Positions 39,013 to 50,400 of a stretch of 64,000 nt of DNA are shown piece after piece. Every line of letters starts with the position of its first letter. Within the stretch, counting starts at the first letter, position 1. Origin of the DNA: Streptomyces sp. P3 (lineage in GTDB: Bacteria; Actinomycetota; Actinomycetes; Streptomycetales; Streptomycetaceae); contig JAFEKX020000001.1 of NCBI GenBank assembly GCA_016893485.2, forward strand, positions 7,271,501 through 7,335,500. The letters run 5' to 3'. Under the pieces are notes generated by a model that was not told the origin of the DNA, made no database searches, and worked only from the letters and a program-made list of their open reading frames with translations. The translations under genes were made by a program, and so were the position numbers.

Positions 39013-39042
39013 TTGCCAGCGCAACTTACGTCAACCTAGGCT
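39013..39042 (+). promoter_or_regulatory. Candidate promoter of the esx operon
   Basis: TTGCCA (39013-39018) and TAGGCT (39037-39042) are separated by 18 bases and match the Streptomyces TTGACA/TAGRRT pattern. The leader would be about 37 nt to the ATG at 39086. Confidence 0.5.
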
Positions 39043-39085
39043 CAGTTGTACTCGTACTGTAGATCGACTCATGAAAGGTGGGACG

Positions 39086-39424
39086 ATGGCTGGAGATGGC
39101 CAGCAGTCAAGCGAAGGTTCGACCCGGAACGGAATCCAGGCCCTGGAGAGCGCCTTCAGCGGCATCGTGAAGATCCGTCAGGACGTCGACAGCACCCGTT
39201 CCACCCTGGGCAGCGGCTACCAGGGCAGCGACGGTGGCCAGTACGGCCAGCTCCTCGCGCAGTGGGACGGCCAGTGCAACGTCATCCTCAAGAACCTCGA
39301 GGACGTCATCGACCGGCTGAACCAGAGCCTCGTGGAACACAACAAGACCCAGGGTTCCTCGAACGACTCCATCAACCAGGCGTACAACGCGTCGCAGTCG
39401 GCCTTCGACCAGCTCGCCGGCTGA
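39086..39424 (+). CDS. WXG100-like secreted protein (Esx)
   Basis: 112 intact residues. ATG 39086 (MAGDGQQSSEGSTRNG) is used rather than the ATG at 39071 because GGTGGG is well placed before it. It is a helix-turn-helix hairpin of the Esx type: long amphipathic helix ALESAFSGIVKIRQDVDS, WXG-type turn in LLAQWDGQCN, second helix NVILKNLEDVIDRLNQSLVEH. It has no signal peptide. It is presumably the partner of the next gene, exported as a heterodimer. Confidence 0.85.
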   Translation: MAGDGQQSSEGSTRNGIQALESAFSGIVKIRQDVDSTRSTLGSGYQGSDGGQYGQLLAQWDGQCNVILKNLEDVIDRLNQSLVEHNKTQGSSNDSINQAYNASQSAFDQLAG

Positions 39425-39484
39425 CCACGCGGTCACGTCCGATCCCCACATCGAGCAAGACCCATCGCGTAAGAGAGGCAAGCT

Positions 39485-39808
39485 GTGGCAGACAACCTGT
39501 CCGACGGTGTCATCTACGTCAGCTACAACCACATGTCGAACGCCGCGGACGACATGGTGGCGCAGACCAAGGCGATCGCGCAGACGCTGTCCAATCTTGA
39601 GGCGGAGCTCAGCGAGCTCTCCAAGACCTGGTACGGCAACGACGCCGACACCTACCGCCAGAAGCAGGCGGCCTGGGACGGCGCGGTGCAGAACATGGAG
39701 ACGCTGCTCACCTCACACTCGCAGCTCCTCAACGAGATCTCGAACAGCTACAAGTACAGCGAGAACTCGCTGAGCCAGATGTGGTCCGAGGTCACCATCG
39801 GCCGCTGA
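39485..39808 (+). CDS. WXG100 family secreted protein (EsxA-like)
   Basis: 107 intact residues, GTG 39485 (MADNLSDGVIYVSYNHM) with GAGAGG upstream, 60 bp after the first Esx gene. The central WYGNDADTYRQ is the WXG turn, between two amphipathic helices (DDMVAQTKAIAQTLSNLEAELSEL and QNMETLLTSHSQLLNEIS). Near the C-terminus YKYSE fits the YxxxD/E export signal described for ESX substrates, so this member probably carries the signal for the pair. Confidence 0.88.
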   Translation: MADNLSDGVIYVSYNHMSNAADDMVAQTKAIAQTLSNLEAELSELSKTWYGNDADTYRQKQAAWDGAVQNMETLLTSHSQLLNEISNSYKYSENSLSQMWSEVTIGR

Positions 39809-39823
39809 GCCGGCCGGCTCCCA

Positions 39824-39854
39824 CCGCACCGGCCCGTCCCCTCGGTCGGTGCGG
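39824..39854 (+). terminator. Stem-loop after the esx pair
   Basis: CCGCACCG (39824-39831) and CGGTGCGG (39847-39854) form a perfect 8-bp stem with a 15-base loop, directly downstream of the second esx gene. It could stabilise the esx mRNA or lower read-through into the following genes. Confidence 0.45.
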
Positions 39855-39924
39855 TCCAGGCTCCTTCCCGTTCCGTCGCCGCGCCGTACGCCAGGGTCGG
39901 CGCGTTCCGCCCGCGGAGGCACCC

Positions 39925-40374
39925 ATGGCAGACCTGACCCACCTCGACTCGACCGCGCTGAAGAACTTCAAGAACACCGACGTCGCCGACTTCATCAGCG
40001 ATCTGGTGGCCATCCGCAAGGACAACGCGGGTGTCCGGTCCCTGAAGAACCTCGTCGCGGAGACCGGTGAGGGCTCGGCCGCGGGCCTCGCCAAGATCCT
40101 CCGGATCGGCCTGATGAACGGCGGCGACAGCAAGGACCCGGTCGGTGGCTCCACGCTCGTGGAAGCCCTCAAGACGCAGGCGACCGCCCTGGACAAGATC
40201 CTCACCGGCCAGAAGACGCTCTTCGACGACATCGACGTCGCCCTGGACGAGACGATCACCACCCTGCTGAAGACCCAGGGCGACAGCCTCGACTCGATCG
40301 ACGGCGAGAAGCTGCTGGACATCTTCGACACCGTCGACGGCGACATGAGCGGCAGCGACTCCAAGACCACCTGA
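39925..40374 (+). CDS. Small type VII secretion-associated protein
   Basis: 149 intact residues, ATG 39925 with GGAGG upstream. It is all-helical and charged (LDSTALKNFKNTDVADFISDLVAIRKD, TTLLKTQGDSLDSIDGEKLL), with no WXG motif, signal peptide or membrane segment. Position between the esx pair and the large substrate suggests it is a co-secreted component or a chaperone for the following protein. I do not recognise a defined family. Confidence 0.7.
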   Translation: MADLTHLDSTALKNFKNTDVADFISDLVAIRKDNAGVRSLKNLVAETGEGSAAGLAKILRIGLMNGGDSKDPVGGSTLVEALKTQATALDKILTGQKTLFDDIDVALDETITTLLKTQGDSLDSIDGEKLLDIFDTVDGDMSGSDSKTT

Positions 40375-40470
40375 GCCCGGCGCGCGCCCGGCTCACGCTT
40401 CCCGGGCCGCCCCCTCTCATTTCGTCACCCCGTCCCCGCCCCCACATTCCCAGCAGGGGAGTTCCGCCCC

Positions 40471-43400
40471 ATGGCCGAAAGCACCACCTCCGGGACCGCC
40501 AACTACGACCCGGACGACTACTTCGCACAGGCCGTCACCGACTTCACCGGCTACACGCTCCCGGCCCGGTCCACCCTGTTCGACAAGCTGAGCAGCTCGA
40601 GCAACGACGACTTCGGCAACCTCAAGCTGTTCCGGATGGACATCCAGGGCATCGACATGAGGTCGGTGACCGCGGCCGACTACTCGGCGATCGGCGGCTG
40701 GCAGGTCAACAAGGGCGAGGACTACGACCTGGCCTTCTACGACGCCGGCGGGGACGGCGCGCACAACAGCGTGAAGATGAAGAAGGCCCGCATCGTGATG
40801 ATCGGCGTCACGGTCGACGAGAACGGCCGGGCCACGCTGTGGAGCGGCGGCGAGGTCACGGGCGGCGGCGCGTTCGAGGGCTCGTACTCGCATGTCCAGT
40901 GGGACTCGGGGCCGATGGCGCAGTACATCTCCGGCAGCAAGCTGGTCCTCGACCACCTGCTGGCGTCGCCGTACTCGACGCAGGGCTTCTCCTACAGCGG
41001 GCTGTCGGTCATCGACGACAACGCCGTCGACATGCTCTCCTTCGAGAACACCGGGCAGTCCTTCGACCGGGTGGTGCAGTTCTTCAAGGACCACTCGGAC
41101 ATCGTGGACAAGTGGATGACCTCGCTCGGCGAGGACCAGGCGTCCTGGAAGGGCAAGGCGGCCAGCCTCTTCTGGCATCTGCTGGACGAGCTGAAGACCA
41201 ACTACAACGGCTACGTCTCGCAGTTGGGCGGCAGCGACTACACGCCGACCAACACCACCCTCGGCGGCTACGTCCCGAAGTCGAAGCTGAGCGACGCGCT
41301 GGCCGCCGCGCAAACGGCCCTGAAGGACGCGATCACCTCGATCCAGGCCGCCTGGACCGACTGGGCGTCGGACGGCCAGCACGACCCGCACTACCACGTG
41401 AAGAAGATCCTCGACGACATCAGTCAGTGGGTCATCAACAACAACATCAACCACGTGCTGTCGTCGCAGCACTCCACGTACAGCCAGTACGGCGGCGGCA
41501 CCTACACCTCCTACTCGACCGACGCCAACTTCAAGCAGTCGGTGCCCGAGTACGGCGACCTCACCCAGCACACGACCTGGCAGAAGGTCGCCGACGCCGC
41601 CGTCAAGAGCTGGTCCGACCACGCGGACGCCAAGCTCAAGCAGCCGTCCATCGACGCGCTCAGCGCCGTGAAGAACGCCTGGGCCGACGTCCAGGACGCC
41701 TTCGACCAAGAGGTCACGAACAAGAACAACGAGACGCTCTCCGAGGTCCTCCAGAAGGAGGAGAACGAGATCGCCGAGCAGGAGGCGAAGGAGAACAGCG
41801 ACAACCTCAACAACAGCCTCAACAACCTCGGCAACAACCTCAACAACCTCGGCGACAACTTCAACAATCTCAACGACAACCTGAACGACAACCTCAACAA
41901 CCTCGGGGACAACCTCAACAACCTCAACGACGGTCTGAACGACAACCTGAACAACCTCGGGGACAACTTCAACAACCTCAACGACAACCTGAACAACGAC
42001 CTCAACAACATCGGTGACGGGCTCAACGACAGCCTCAGCAACCTGAACGACGACCTCGGCAACAGCCTGAACAACGTCGGCAACGGCCTCGACGACCTCA
42101 ACAACAACGACCTGCTGAACAACAACGGCAACGACCCGACCCAGCTCGCCAACTCCCCTCCTGAACGGCGGCGGCTTCAATCCGAACTCGTTCCTGAGCA
42201 ACGACCCCTGACGAGCAACCCCACCAAGAACGGCTCGACGACGCTGAACTCCCCGACCGGGGGCGAGACCCAGCTCAACGGCGACGGCAGCCTCACCACG
42301 ACGTTCCCGGACGGTTCGACCCAGACCATCGACCCCTCGACCGGCCTGGTCACCACCACGAACCCGGACGGCACCACCTCGGTCTCCCAGCTCAACCCGG
42401 GCACCACCATCACCAACCCGGACGGCTCGACGACCACGCTCAACGACGACGGCACGCTCACCACCAAGTTCCCGGACGGCACGAGCCAGACCCTCAACCC
42501 GGACACCGGCCAGGTCAGCACCACCAACCCGGACGGGACCGTCAGCACGTCGACGCTCAACCCGACCGAGGGCTCCTTCACCACCCCGGACGGTTCGACG
42601 GCCCAGCTCAACGCCGACGGCTCGGTGACCACGAAGTTCCCGGACGGCTCCACCGAGACCCTCAACCCGGACACCGGTCAGATCTCGGTCACGGACCCCT
42701 CCGGCCACGTCACCACCTCGCACCTCGACCCCGGTGACACCTTCACCAACCCGGACGGCTCGACCACCACGCTGAACGACAACGGCACGCTGACCACCAA
42801 GTTCCCGGACGGCTCCAGCCAGACCCTGAACCCGGACACCGGCCAGCTCACCACCACCGACCCGTCGGGCCACGACCACCACCGACATCGACGGCAGCCG
42901 GCTCCCCTCGTCCTCGATCGACACCAGCGGCCTCAACGGCAACGGCATCGACACCAGCGGCATCGACACGAGCGGCCTGAACAACAACGGCAGCAGCCTC
43001 GACACCAGCGGCCTGAACAACGGCGGCGGTCTCGACACCAGCAGCCTCAACGGCGGCGGCCTCCACACCACCGGCGGCGGCCTCGATTCGGGCCTCGACA
43101 GCGGCTACGACGACTACGACAGCACCCCCTACACCGGCGGCGCGCTCCGCTCCGACGCCCTCGACGGCACCGCGCTCAACGCCGCAAGCCCGGCGCAGGC
43201 GTCCAGCGGCACCCCGCTCAACCCGATGGGGATGGGCGGCGGCATGGGAGGCATGGGCGGCGGCGGCATGGGAGGCGGCGGCGGACAGGGCGGCGGCACC
43301 AGCGAACGCACCCGCGCCGTCCTCACCGACCCGTCCAACGGCACCACCCGGCGCGGCCGGGGCAACCGGGCGGCCTCCGTGGACGAGGACGAGGACGTCG

Positions 43401-43582
43401 TGTATACCCGGCCCACCACGTCCAGCGCCCCCTACCCGGTGGGCGGCCCCGGCGGCAACGGCGCCGGCCAGAACGGCCGCTCCACCGAGAGCGGCGACCG
43501 CGCCCGCGAGGCCTGGCTCACCGAGGACGAGGACGTCTGGGGCACGGACGAGGGCGGCGCCCCGGCGGTGATCGGCCGATGA
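40471..43582 (+). CDS. Large AAWKG-type type VII substrate with Asn-rich and PDG repeats (three frame breaks)
   Basis: About 1,037 residues, ATG 40471 (MAESTTSGTANYDPDDYF) with GGAG upstream. The globular N-terminal ~440 residues contain GEDQASWKGKAASLFWHLLDEL, the WxG-like turn of the AAWKG group reported beside Streptomyces ESX loci, and a second helix pair later. Then come an Asn-rich segment (41797-42120, NNLNNLGDN-like), four 55-56-residue repeats (42258-42880, PDGSTTTLN / LTTKFPDG / QTLNPDTGQ), short NNGSSLDTSGL repeats and a Gly/Met-rich stretch before a charged tail. Breaks are at about 42157, 42210 and 42875. It has no signal peptide, consistent with ESX export. It could be a surface or cell-wall protein; no catalytic domain is seen. 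Confidence 0.75.
41797..42120 (+). repeat. Asn-rich heptad-like repeat
   Basis: Coding repeat with units such as LNNLGDN and FNNLNDN (about seven residues, 21 bp), 15 or so copies in register. Leu/Phe every 7th position and Asn/Asp/Gly elsewhere could form a stack or coiled coil. Codons vary between copies, so it is a protein-level repeat. Confidence 0.8.
42258..42880 (+). repeat. Four 55-56-residue PDG repeats
   Basis: Copies start near TQLNGDG, STTTLNDDG, STAQLNADG and STTTLNDNG. Each carries TTKFPDG or TTTFPDG, then TLNPDTGQ or TIDPSTGL, then TNPDG or DPSGH. The unit is about 168 bp and beta-strand-turn-like, with Asn-Pro-Asp-Gly turns. Confidence 0.85.
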
Positions 43583-43640
43583 CAGGACGCGTACGAACGG
43601 TGAACGGCGGCCGGAACCAAGGCCGTTGGGGAGGTACGGA

Positions 43641-44093
43641 GTGAACGGCAGCGAGTCGATCGAGCAGCGGCTGGCCAAGGCGGTGGCCGAACTCGAGGCC
43701 ACCGAGGCCGCCGTGGCCCGCGCGGAGGGCGAACTCGCCCACGCCGAGAGCACGGTGCGCTCCGCGGACCGCGCGGTCGAGGTGACCGTCTCCGCACAGG
43801 GCGACCTGCGCGCGCTGACCTTCCTGGACGACAAGTACCGCACCATGCCCGCCGGTCAGCTCGCCGCGAGCGTGCTGGAAGCGGTCCAGGAGGCCCGGGC
43901 GCGGATGGCCCGGCACGTCATGGCCACCTTCGAGCCCTTCACCAAGGCCAACCCCGAGGCACCCGAGATCACCGGCTTCGACATCGACTGGAACAAGATC
44001 TTCGGGCCCGGTGTACTGGAGGGCCCCAAGGGCGGCCGACGGCGCGGGGCCGGCCGGCTCCGCGACGAGATCAGCGAAGACCCGGAGGACTGA
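43641..44093 (+). CDS. YbaB/EbfC family DNA-binding protein (EspL-like context)
   Basis: 150 intact residues, GTG 43641 preceded by GGGAGG 8 bases upstream. The long N-terminal helix (IEQRLAKAVAELEATEAAVARAEGEL) and the conserved strand AVEVTVSAQGDLRALTFLDDKYR, followed by AASVLEAVQEARARM, match YbaB/EbfC nucleoid-associated proteins. In mycobacterial ESX-1 the EspL protein is of this family. Its place between two ESX substrates makes an ESX role, for example stabilising or regulating substrates, more likely than a general nucleoid role. Confidence 0.82.
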   Translation: MNGSESIEQRLAKAVAELEATEAAVARAEGELAHAESTVRSADRAVEVTVSAQGDLRALTFLDDKYRTMPAGQLAASVLEAVQEARARMARHVMATFEPFTKANPEAPEITGFDIDWNKIFGPGVLEGPKGGRRRGAGRLRDEISEDPED

Positions 44094-44100
44094 GAACACG

Positions 44101-44463
44101 ATGGGAAACGCCTACTCCGCCAGCCCGGCGGCGCTCATCGCCGGCACCCGGCAGATCGAGCAGATCAGCCGGCTGGCCAACGAGATGATCAGCGAGTTCA
44201 TCACCGACGTCTCGGCCACCTCCCGGTGGCCCGGACACGACGACAGCTACGCCAAGCAGATGCTGCCGCAGGAGAAGGAGCAGCGGGAGGGCACCATCAC
44301 GACCGGCTCCTCCCTGTCCGAGGCGATCGTCGGCGTCGGTGACGGCACCCTCGCCAACCTCAAGAGCGTGGTCGGCACGCAGAACGGCGTCCTCGGCGCC
44401 ATCCACGACTCCGACATCAACTCGGGCGACACCGACGGTGGTTCGCACGGCGGAAAGCACTGA
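44101..44463 (+). CDS. Small Esx-like (WXG100 superfamily) protein
   Basis: 120 intact residues, ATG 44101, 7 bp after the YbaB gene. Helix ALIAGTRQIEQISRLANEMISEFI, turn SRWPGHDDS in the place of WXG, then QMLPQEKEQREGTITTGSSLSEAIVGVGD and a Gly/Ser/His tail. The build resembles ESX proteins with a WPG turn that precede giant substrates in these loci. It probably pairs with the N-terminus of the next protein as a chaperone or co-substrate. Confidence 0.75.
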   Translation: MGNAYSASPAALIAGTRQIEQISRLANEMISEFITDVSATSRWPGHDDSYAKQMLPQEKEQREGTITTGSSLSEAIVGVGDGTLANLKSVVGTQNGVLGAIHDSDINSGDTDGGSHGGKH

Positions 44464-44481
44464 CGCAGCGGATCGCCCCTG

Positions 44482-47400
44482 ATGACCATCCACGCGTCGC
44501 CCCAGCTGAACAACCTCATGTTCGTGCTCATCGGCGAGAAGTTCCTCCAGGCCGACGAGGACATGGCCTTCGCCAACGGCAAGCCGTACGAACGGCTCGG
44601 CCGGCGTGTCCGCGATCTCTCGGACCTGATCGAGCAGACCGCCGGTGGGGTGGGGCGCGCGTTGCCGCCGCAGGTCGGGAACAACTATGTGCGGGCGATG
44701 CACATGTTCCTCGACAGCGGCGGCGTCAACTACCTGAAGGAATTCGCCGACCAGCTCGACGGCATCGGACAGTCCCGCACCAAGTCCTCCATGGACATCA
44801 TGGAGTCGAAGTGGCAGATCATCGCCGAACTGGTGCGCCTGCTCATCGAGTTGCTCGTCATCGCGGTGCTGTCCGCCTTCACCGGGGTTCCGCCTCCAGC
44901 CAGGCCGCGGTGGCGAAGGCCCGCAGCCGGGTCGCCATTCTCACGTTGATGGAATGGCTGATGAAGAAGACGCATCTGCTGCCGAGCCTCACGGAGGCAA
45001 TCGAGGAGGCGTTCACGACCTTCGCGGTACGGCTGGCCATGATGCTCGGCGCGCCCAAGGGCCGCCGCCCGCACGGGTTCGACTGGTCGCAGATCATCCA
45101 GGACGGTGTCTTCGGCGCGTTCACCGGACTGTTCCACGGCCTGCTGCACGACCTCGGCAAGAACCTCAAGAACAACTTCAAGAACATCTTCAACAGCCAC
45201 AACCCGTTCAAGGACATCAGCGGCAACGGGAAGAAGTTCGACAACCACAAGTTCGACAACCCGGACCTCAACACCAAGCCGAACCCGAAGCCGACGCCCA
45301 CGCCCAACCCGAAGCCGACGCCCACGCCGAACCCGAAGACCACGCCCAACCCCACGCCGACCCCGCACATCACCCCGAAGCCGAACCCGACGCCCACCCC
45401 CAAGCCGAGGACCTTCGGCGACAAGGTGAAACACGAGATCGGCGAGGACTTCGAGCACTTCCTCACCGAGGGCGGCGCGGAGACGCTCGGCGAGATCGCG
45501 ACGGCGTCCATCTTCGGCTTCCCCATCGACCCCTGAACACCTTCCTCGGCAGCGGCCTCAGCTCGATGAGCGAACGCCATCTCGGCCAGGGCGCGGGCGC
45601 GTTGGGCAACAAGTTCAACTTCAACACCCCGGCACCGGTCAACACCCTGGGTACGGCGGACATCCCGGACGACACGGACTCCGACACCCATTCCAGCTCC
45701 CACACCGACTCCGGCCCCGGCAACGACTCTTCGACGAACGGTCCGTCCCCGTCCACCACGTCGGGCCCCGGCAACATCAACACCACGTCGAACAACGGCA
45801 GTTCCTCGCCGACGACCGGCAATCCGCAGCGCACGACCACGAACACCCCGTCGGCGGAATCCAACGACGTCGACACGCACCTCACCGACCCGCACCTCGA
45901 CGAGGTGAAGGTCGACGGCGGAGACCTCCAGAGCAACGTCCCGCACGGATCGACGAACCCGACGACCACGACGCATACGCCGACGGGGACGGGGACGGGG
46001 ACGCAGGGGCAAGGTCAGGGCAGGGGGCAGGGGCAAGGGCAGGACCAGGAGCAGGAGCAGGACCAGCCCGACCCGAACACCGCCACCGACAACACCACCG
46101 ACAACACCATCGAGCCGCAGGGCACCGGCCAGCGGAACGGCGTTCCGGTCGCGAACGGGTCCAACAGCACCGTCGTACCGCCGAGCACCAACACGAGCAC
46201 GACCGGATCCGGTACTCCCACCCCGAGCAGCACGACCTCAAGCAACTCGACGCCTGGCTCCGGTACGTCCTCGAACGCCGGGGGCACCCCGCGTACCACG
46301 CCATCGGGGCGCCCGCAGAACACGACATCCGACGGCACCACCACCAGCGACAACAACAACGGCACCGACGCCACCGGTACCGACACCACCAGCACCGACA
46401 CCACCGGCACGGACACCACCGGCACGGACACCACCGGCACGGACACCACCGGCACGGACACCACCGGCAGTTCGACCCCCGCCGTCACCGAGGGCACCGA
46501 CACCTCCCACTCCGAGTCCGGCGTCGACAGCAACACCACCACGGACACCGACACCACAGCGGACACCGACACCACCGCGGACACCAACACCGGCACCGAC
46601 CTACCCACCCCAGTCACCACGACCAGCAGCAACAGCGCCCCGCCCACGACGAGTTCGACGCCGGACACCACCCCCGCCCCGGAGCCGGCCGCGCAGACGC
46701 CGACCCCCGTCCACACCTCCTCGGACCTCTCGTCCACCCCGGTACCGGAGAGCACGCCCGCCCCGGAACCCGCCGTACTGACCCCCTCCCGGCGCCCAAC
46801 TCCCTGCCGGAGCCCGGGAGTTACGAGGACGTCCGGTCCGGGGTCGAGCCCTCGGAGCGGAGTACCACCTGGGTGGACCCGGTGTCGCGGCCGATCGGGC
46901 CGGACGGTCAGCCGACGCAGTACGTCGTGCGGGCCGGGTTCGCCGTGCGGCAGTTCAGTCATGACGGCGGGCCCGTCACCGACGTGACCGTCACCTACCG
47001 GCTGACCGGAAGTCCGCAGCTCGGGCCGCAGGTCGACGGTGTGCACCAGCGGATGACGGACGGGATCCAGCGGGTCTTCAACGCGCCGGGTCACCGGCTG
47101 CGGGACGGAAGCCTGCTGCGGGTCAACGTCGTACCGGCCGCCCCCGGCGAGACCCCGCATCTCGACGTCACCCTCACCGACCCGGCGGACGGAGTCCCGA
47201 CCACCCCCACTCGTGGCCGGCCGACATCCCCGAGGACAAGCTCGTCCACGAGGTCGGCCACCAGCTGGGCCTGCGCGACGAGAGCGGTCGCGACCCCGCC
47301 GCCCCGCACCGCGGCGGCACCGCGAGCCTGATGGGCGACCCCACCGGGCCCGTGCCCGAGACCGGCCCGGACGACGCGCCGTACGTGGTGGGCGGGTTGA

Positions 47401-50400
47401 GGCCCCACCACCTCGACGTGATCGGCGGGATCGTCAACACCACGCCGGTGGCCGGGCGGGGCAACAGTCCCCGAGGGCCGCTCAGGGCGCGCCCGGCGCG
47501 GACCCGCCCGCTCCCCCTGACCACGCCCACGTCCACGCCCACGTCCACACCCACCGTCGATCCGGCGGACACCCCACCGACCCCCGTGGTCACCACGTCC
47601 ACGCCCTGACGGTGTCCCAGGACACGGTCACCCCGGACCCCGATCCGGCGGACACGCACACGGAGCCCGAGCCGGAGACCGCCCCCGCGGTCGTGCCGGC
47701 GCCGGCGCCCGTCATCACCGTGACCTCCCGGAGGGCGACGTCACGCCGGTCGAGGCACCGTCCGGTGGTGGCCGTCGTACCTCCTACCTCGGTGGCTATG
47801 GGCGGCGGCACGACGGTCAGTGGGGCCTGGTGCATGTCGAGCCGTTCTCGCCGGACGTCGTCGACGGGCTGCACCGGCAGGTCCTCACCGCGCTCGGCAG
47901 GCCCGCGCCCGGCCCGGACGACCCCGTGCGCGCGCAGTTGCAGGACGTGCTGTCGGCGGAGCAGATGGCGCTGAACATGCCGTATCTGCGCAGCCTCGGC
48001 GGTCACCGGATCACGCTCGACGTCGACGGCGTCGAGCGGCAGGTCGACGTACGGCTGTCGCTCGACGACGCGCGGCCGTCCGCGCGCGGCGGGCTCGACA
48101 CGAGCGACCCCGACAAGCATGTCGAGCGGCGCGGGTACGGCACCCGGGAGATCGTGTCGGCGCAGCCGTCCGGCACGTTCTCGACGTTCCCGCTGCCGTG
48201 GACCGGTTCGGTGCCGATCGGCGCGGCGGGCCCGGTCCGCGGGATCGACCTCGCACTGTCCGGGACCTTCACCCACAACCAGGCGGACGGCTCGGCCACC
48301 GTCACCCAGGTCGTGCAGACCACCAGCGCCCAGCGCAGCAACGAGCCGTCCCGCGCCTACGACTTCACCGGCAACTGGCAGGTCCGGCTGGACGCGGACA
48401 CCGCTCCGGCCCCGGTCACGAACCCGACGGACACGAGTGGCGCGGACCCAACGGACGTAGGGGACACGGCAGTTGTCACCGCCACCCCGATCCCGCGCAC
48501 GACTGGCGGCCGGCCGAGCCGCACGGACCCGTCACCATCTGGTTCCCGCAGCACGTCGTGGACGCCGACGCCGATCCCCATCAGGAACTGCCCGAGCCCG
48601 CCGGCCTGGACGACCTGCCGATCTACGGCGTGGACTCGGTGCTCCACCCGCGCCGCCTCTACGAAGGTGCCGCCGAGCACTTCGACGCCGACCTGGACGC
48701 CACGTCGTCGTCCCAACTCGCCGATTTCCTGGGCGAACCGGTGCTGCGCGGCACCCTGCCGATGCAGCGCGACGGCGGGCTGTACTCGCCGGTGCTCACC
48801 GACGCGCACGGCCGGGCCGTCGGCATCATGCGGCTGGACGCGCATGTCACGCCGACCACCCCGGTCGCCAAGAGCATCGACAAGAAGATCAACCTGGAGA
48901 GCCACCTCGTCAACACGGTCAAGAACGACCAGAACACCACGTTCAACAGCGGGCTCAACCTCTCCGGCAGCATCGGCCCGAACTTCACCAGCGACCTGCG
49001 GGCCGGACACTCCGACGGCTCCCACCGCATCGGCGGCGGCTTCAACGGCAAGGGCACCGCGAGTCTCGCGGCGCAGAACGCGTTCGGCACCAGCTCCCTC
49101 GCGGGCACCATGCACGCGGTCCGCACCAACCGCAGCCATCTGCTGACCGAGGCCGACGTCACCTACACCCTCACCATGATCCGGCCCGACGGCTCCGTCA
49201 GCACCTACGCGCCCGGCACCTGGACCCACGGACTCGACCTGCGGATGCTCAGCGCCGAGGACGCTCGGGGACACACCCCGACCGAGGACGAACTCCGCTC
49301 GCTGCCGCATGAGTTGGGGAACCTGGAGACCGTAGGACAGTCCACCGCGCCGCTCGGCGTGACAGGCACCGACCAGCTGTCCCAGGAGGCGGAGACCTGG
49401 CTGCGGGACCACGGCTTCCTGCCGCCGCCCGCCACCGCCCCGCACCGGGGCCGGCTGCCCGACGAGACGCTGGTGCAGGCGCAGTTGAACAACCTGCGGC
49501 GGCTGCACGAGCTGCGCTCCCAGCTCGGGCTGCGCGCCGCCACCGACTCCATGGTCGACGGCGGCCACTCGCTGTTCCTTGAGGTCCCCTCGGTGACCGG
49601 GCGGCGCCGGGTGCGGCTGGAGCTGGGCGCCCGACGCGACCCGGACCGGCCGGTCACGCACACCACGGTGCTGCCCAACATCCAGGTCATGGGCCTGGCC
49701 CAGGCGGCGGGCGGCGGCAACGGCAGGCTCGGCAACACCTACGGCCTGGGCGCCGGTTTCGGCGGCGGGCTCACCGTGCCCACCCCGAACGGCGCGTGGA
49801 CCTTCAACGGCACCGGCGACTACCAGTACGTCGGACAGGCCACCCTCGGCAACACCACCGCCACCACGCTCGGCCACGACCAGTTCTTCATCGGCACCGG
49901 CCAGGACACCCAGGTCTTCGACGTCCCGGCCCGCCTCACCCTCGACCTGTACGAGGGCCCGAGCGCGGACCCGACGGTCCGCTTCGGCGAGGGGAGGACG
50001 CCGGGCCCCGCGCCGAGGGCGACCTCGAGCGCGGCCCGCAGCTCATCGGCCCGCGGGGTGTCGGAGGAACGATCCGGCTGGCCGTACCGCACGAGCGGAC
50101 CCTCGACACCGAGGAGGCCGCGCCGGACGGGGACCCGTACACCGTGCGGGAGGTCGCGCCGCTGGACACCGAGCGGCTGGCCATGACGGACCCGGCCACC
50201 GGCGGTCCGCACCCGGACGTGGTCCGCGTCCCGGACGACGCGCTGATCGACGTGATGCGCGGTTCCACGGCCCTCCAGGACGCCTTCCACCGCATCGTCA
50301 CCGGCACCGGCGTCGCCCCAGCCGTGGACGCGCCGTCGGTCCGGACCTCGACCGACACCAGCACCGTCGATCCCGCCACCGATGGGGACACGGCCCTGTC

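Noticed and set aside
42157-42210. Programmed frameshift in the AAWKG gene
   Set aside because: Two compensating breaks 50 bp apart with no slippery heptamer or structure; indel errors fit better and the same error type occurs throughout the window.
40417-43071. 884-codon minus-strand frame opposite the AAWKG gene
   Set aside because: Its VVEVVPEVV-type repeats are the reverse complement of the Asn-rich coding repeat. The plus strand has a ribosome site and recognisable protein.
46372-46470. CRISPR-like array
   Set aside because: Units are 15-bp coding repeats without spacers and encode Thr-Gly-Thr-Asp-Thr.
45537-46987. Independent low-complexity gene after the stop at 45534
   Set aside because: Restoring one C in GACCCCTGA removes the stop and joins both parts; no ribosome site at the next start.
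46015-47160. Minus-strand Val/Gly-rich frame in the giant gene linker
   Set aside because: Shadow of the Thr/Ser-rich repeat; no start site and no family match.
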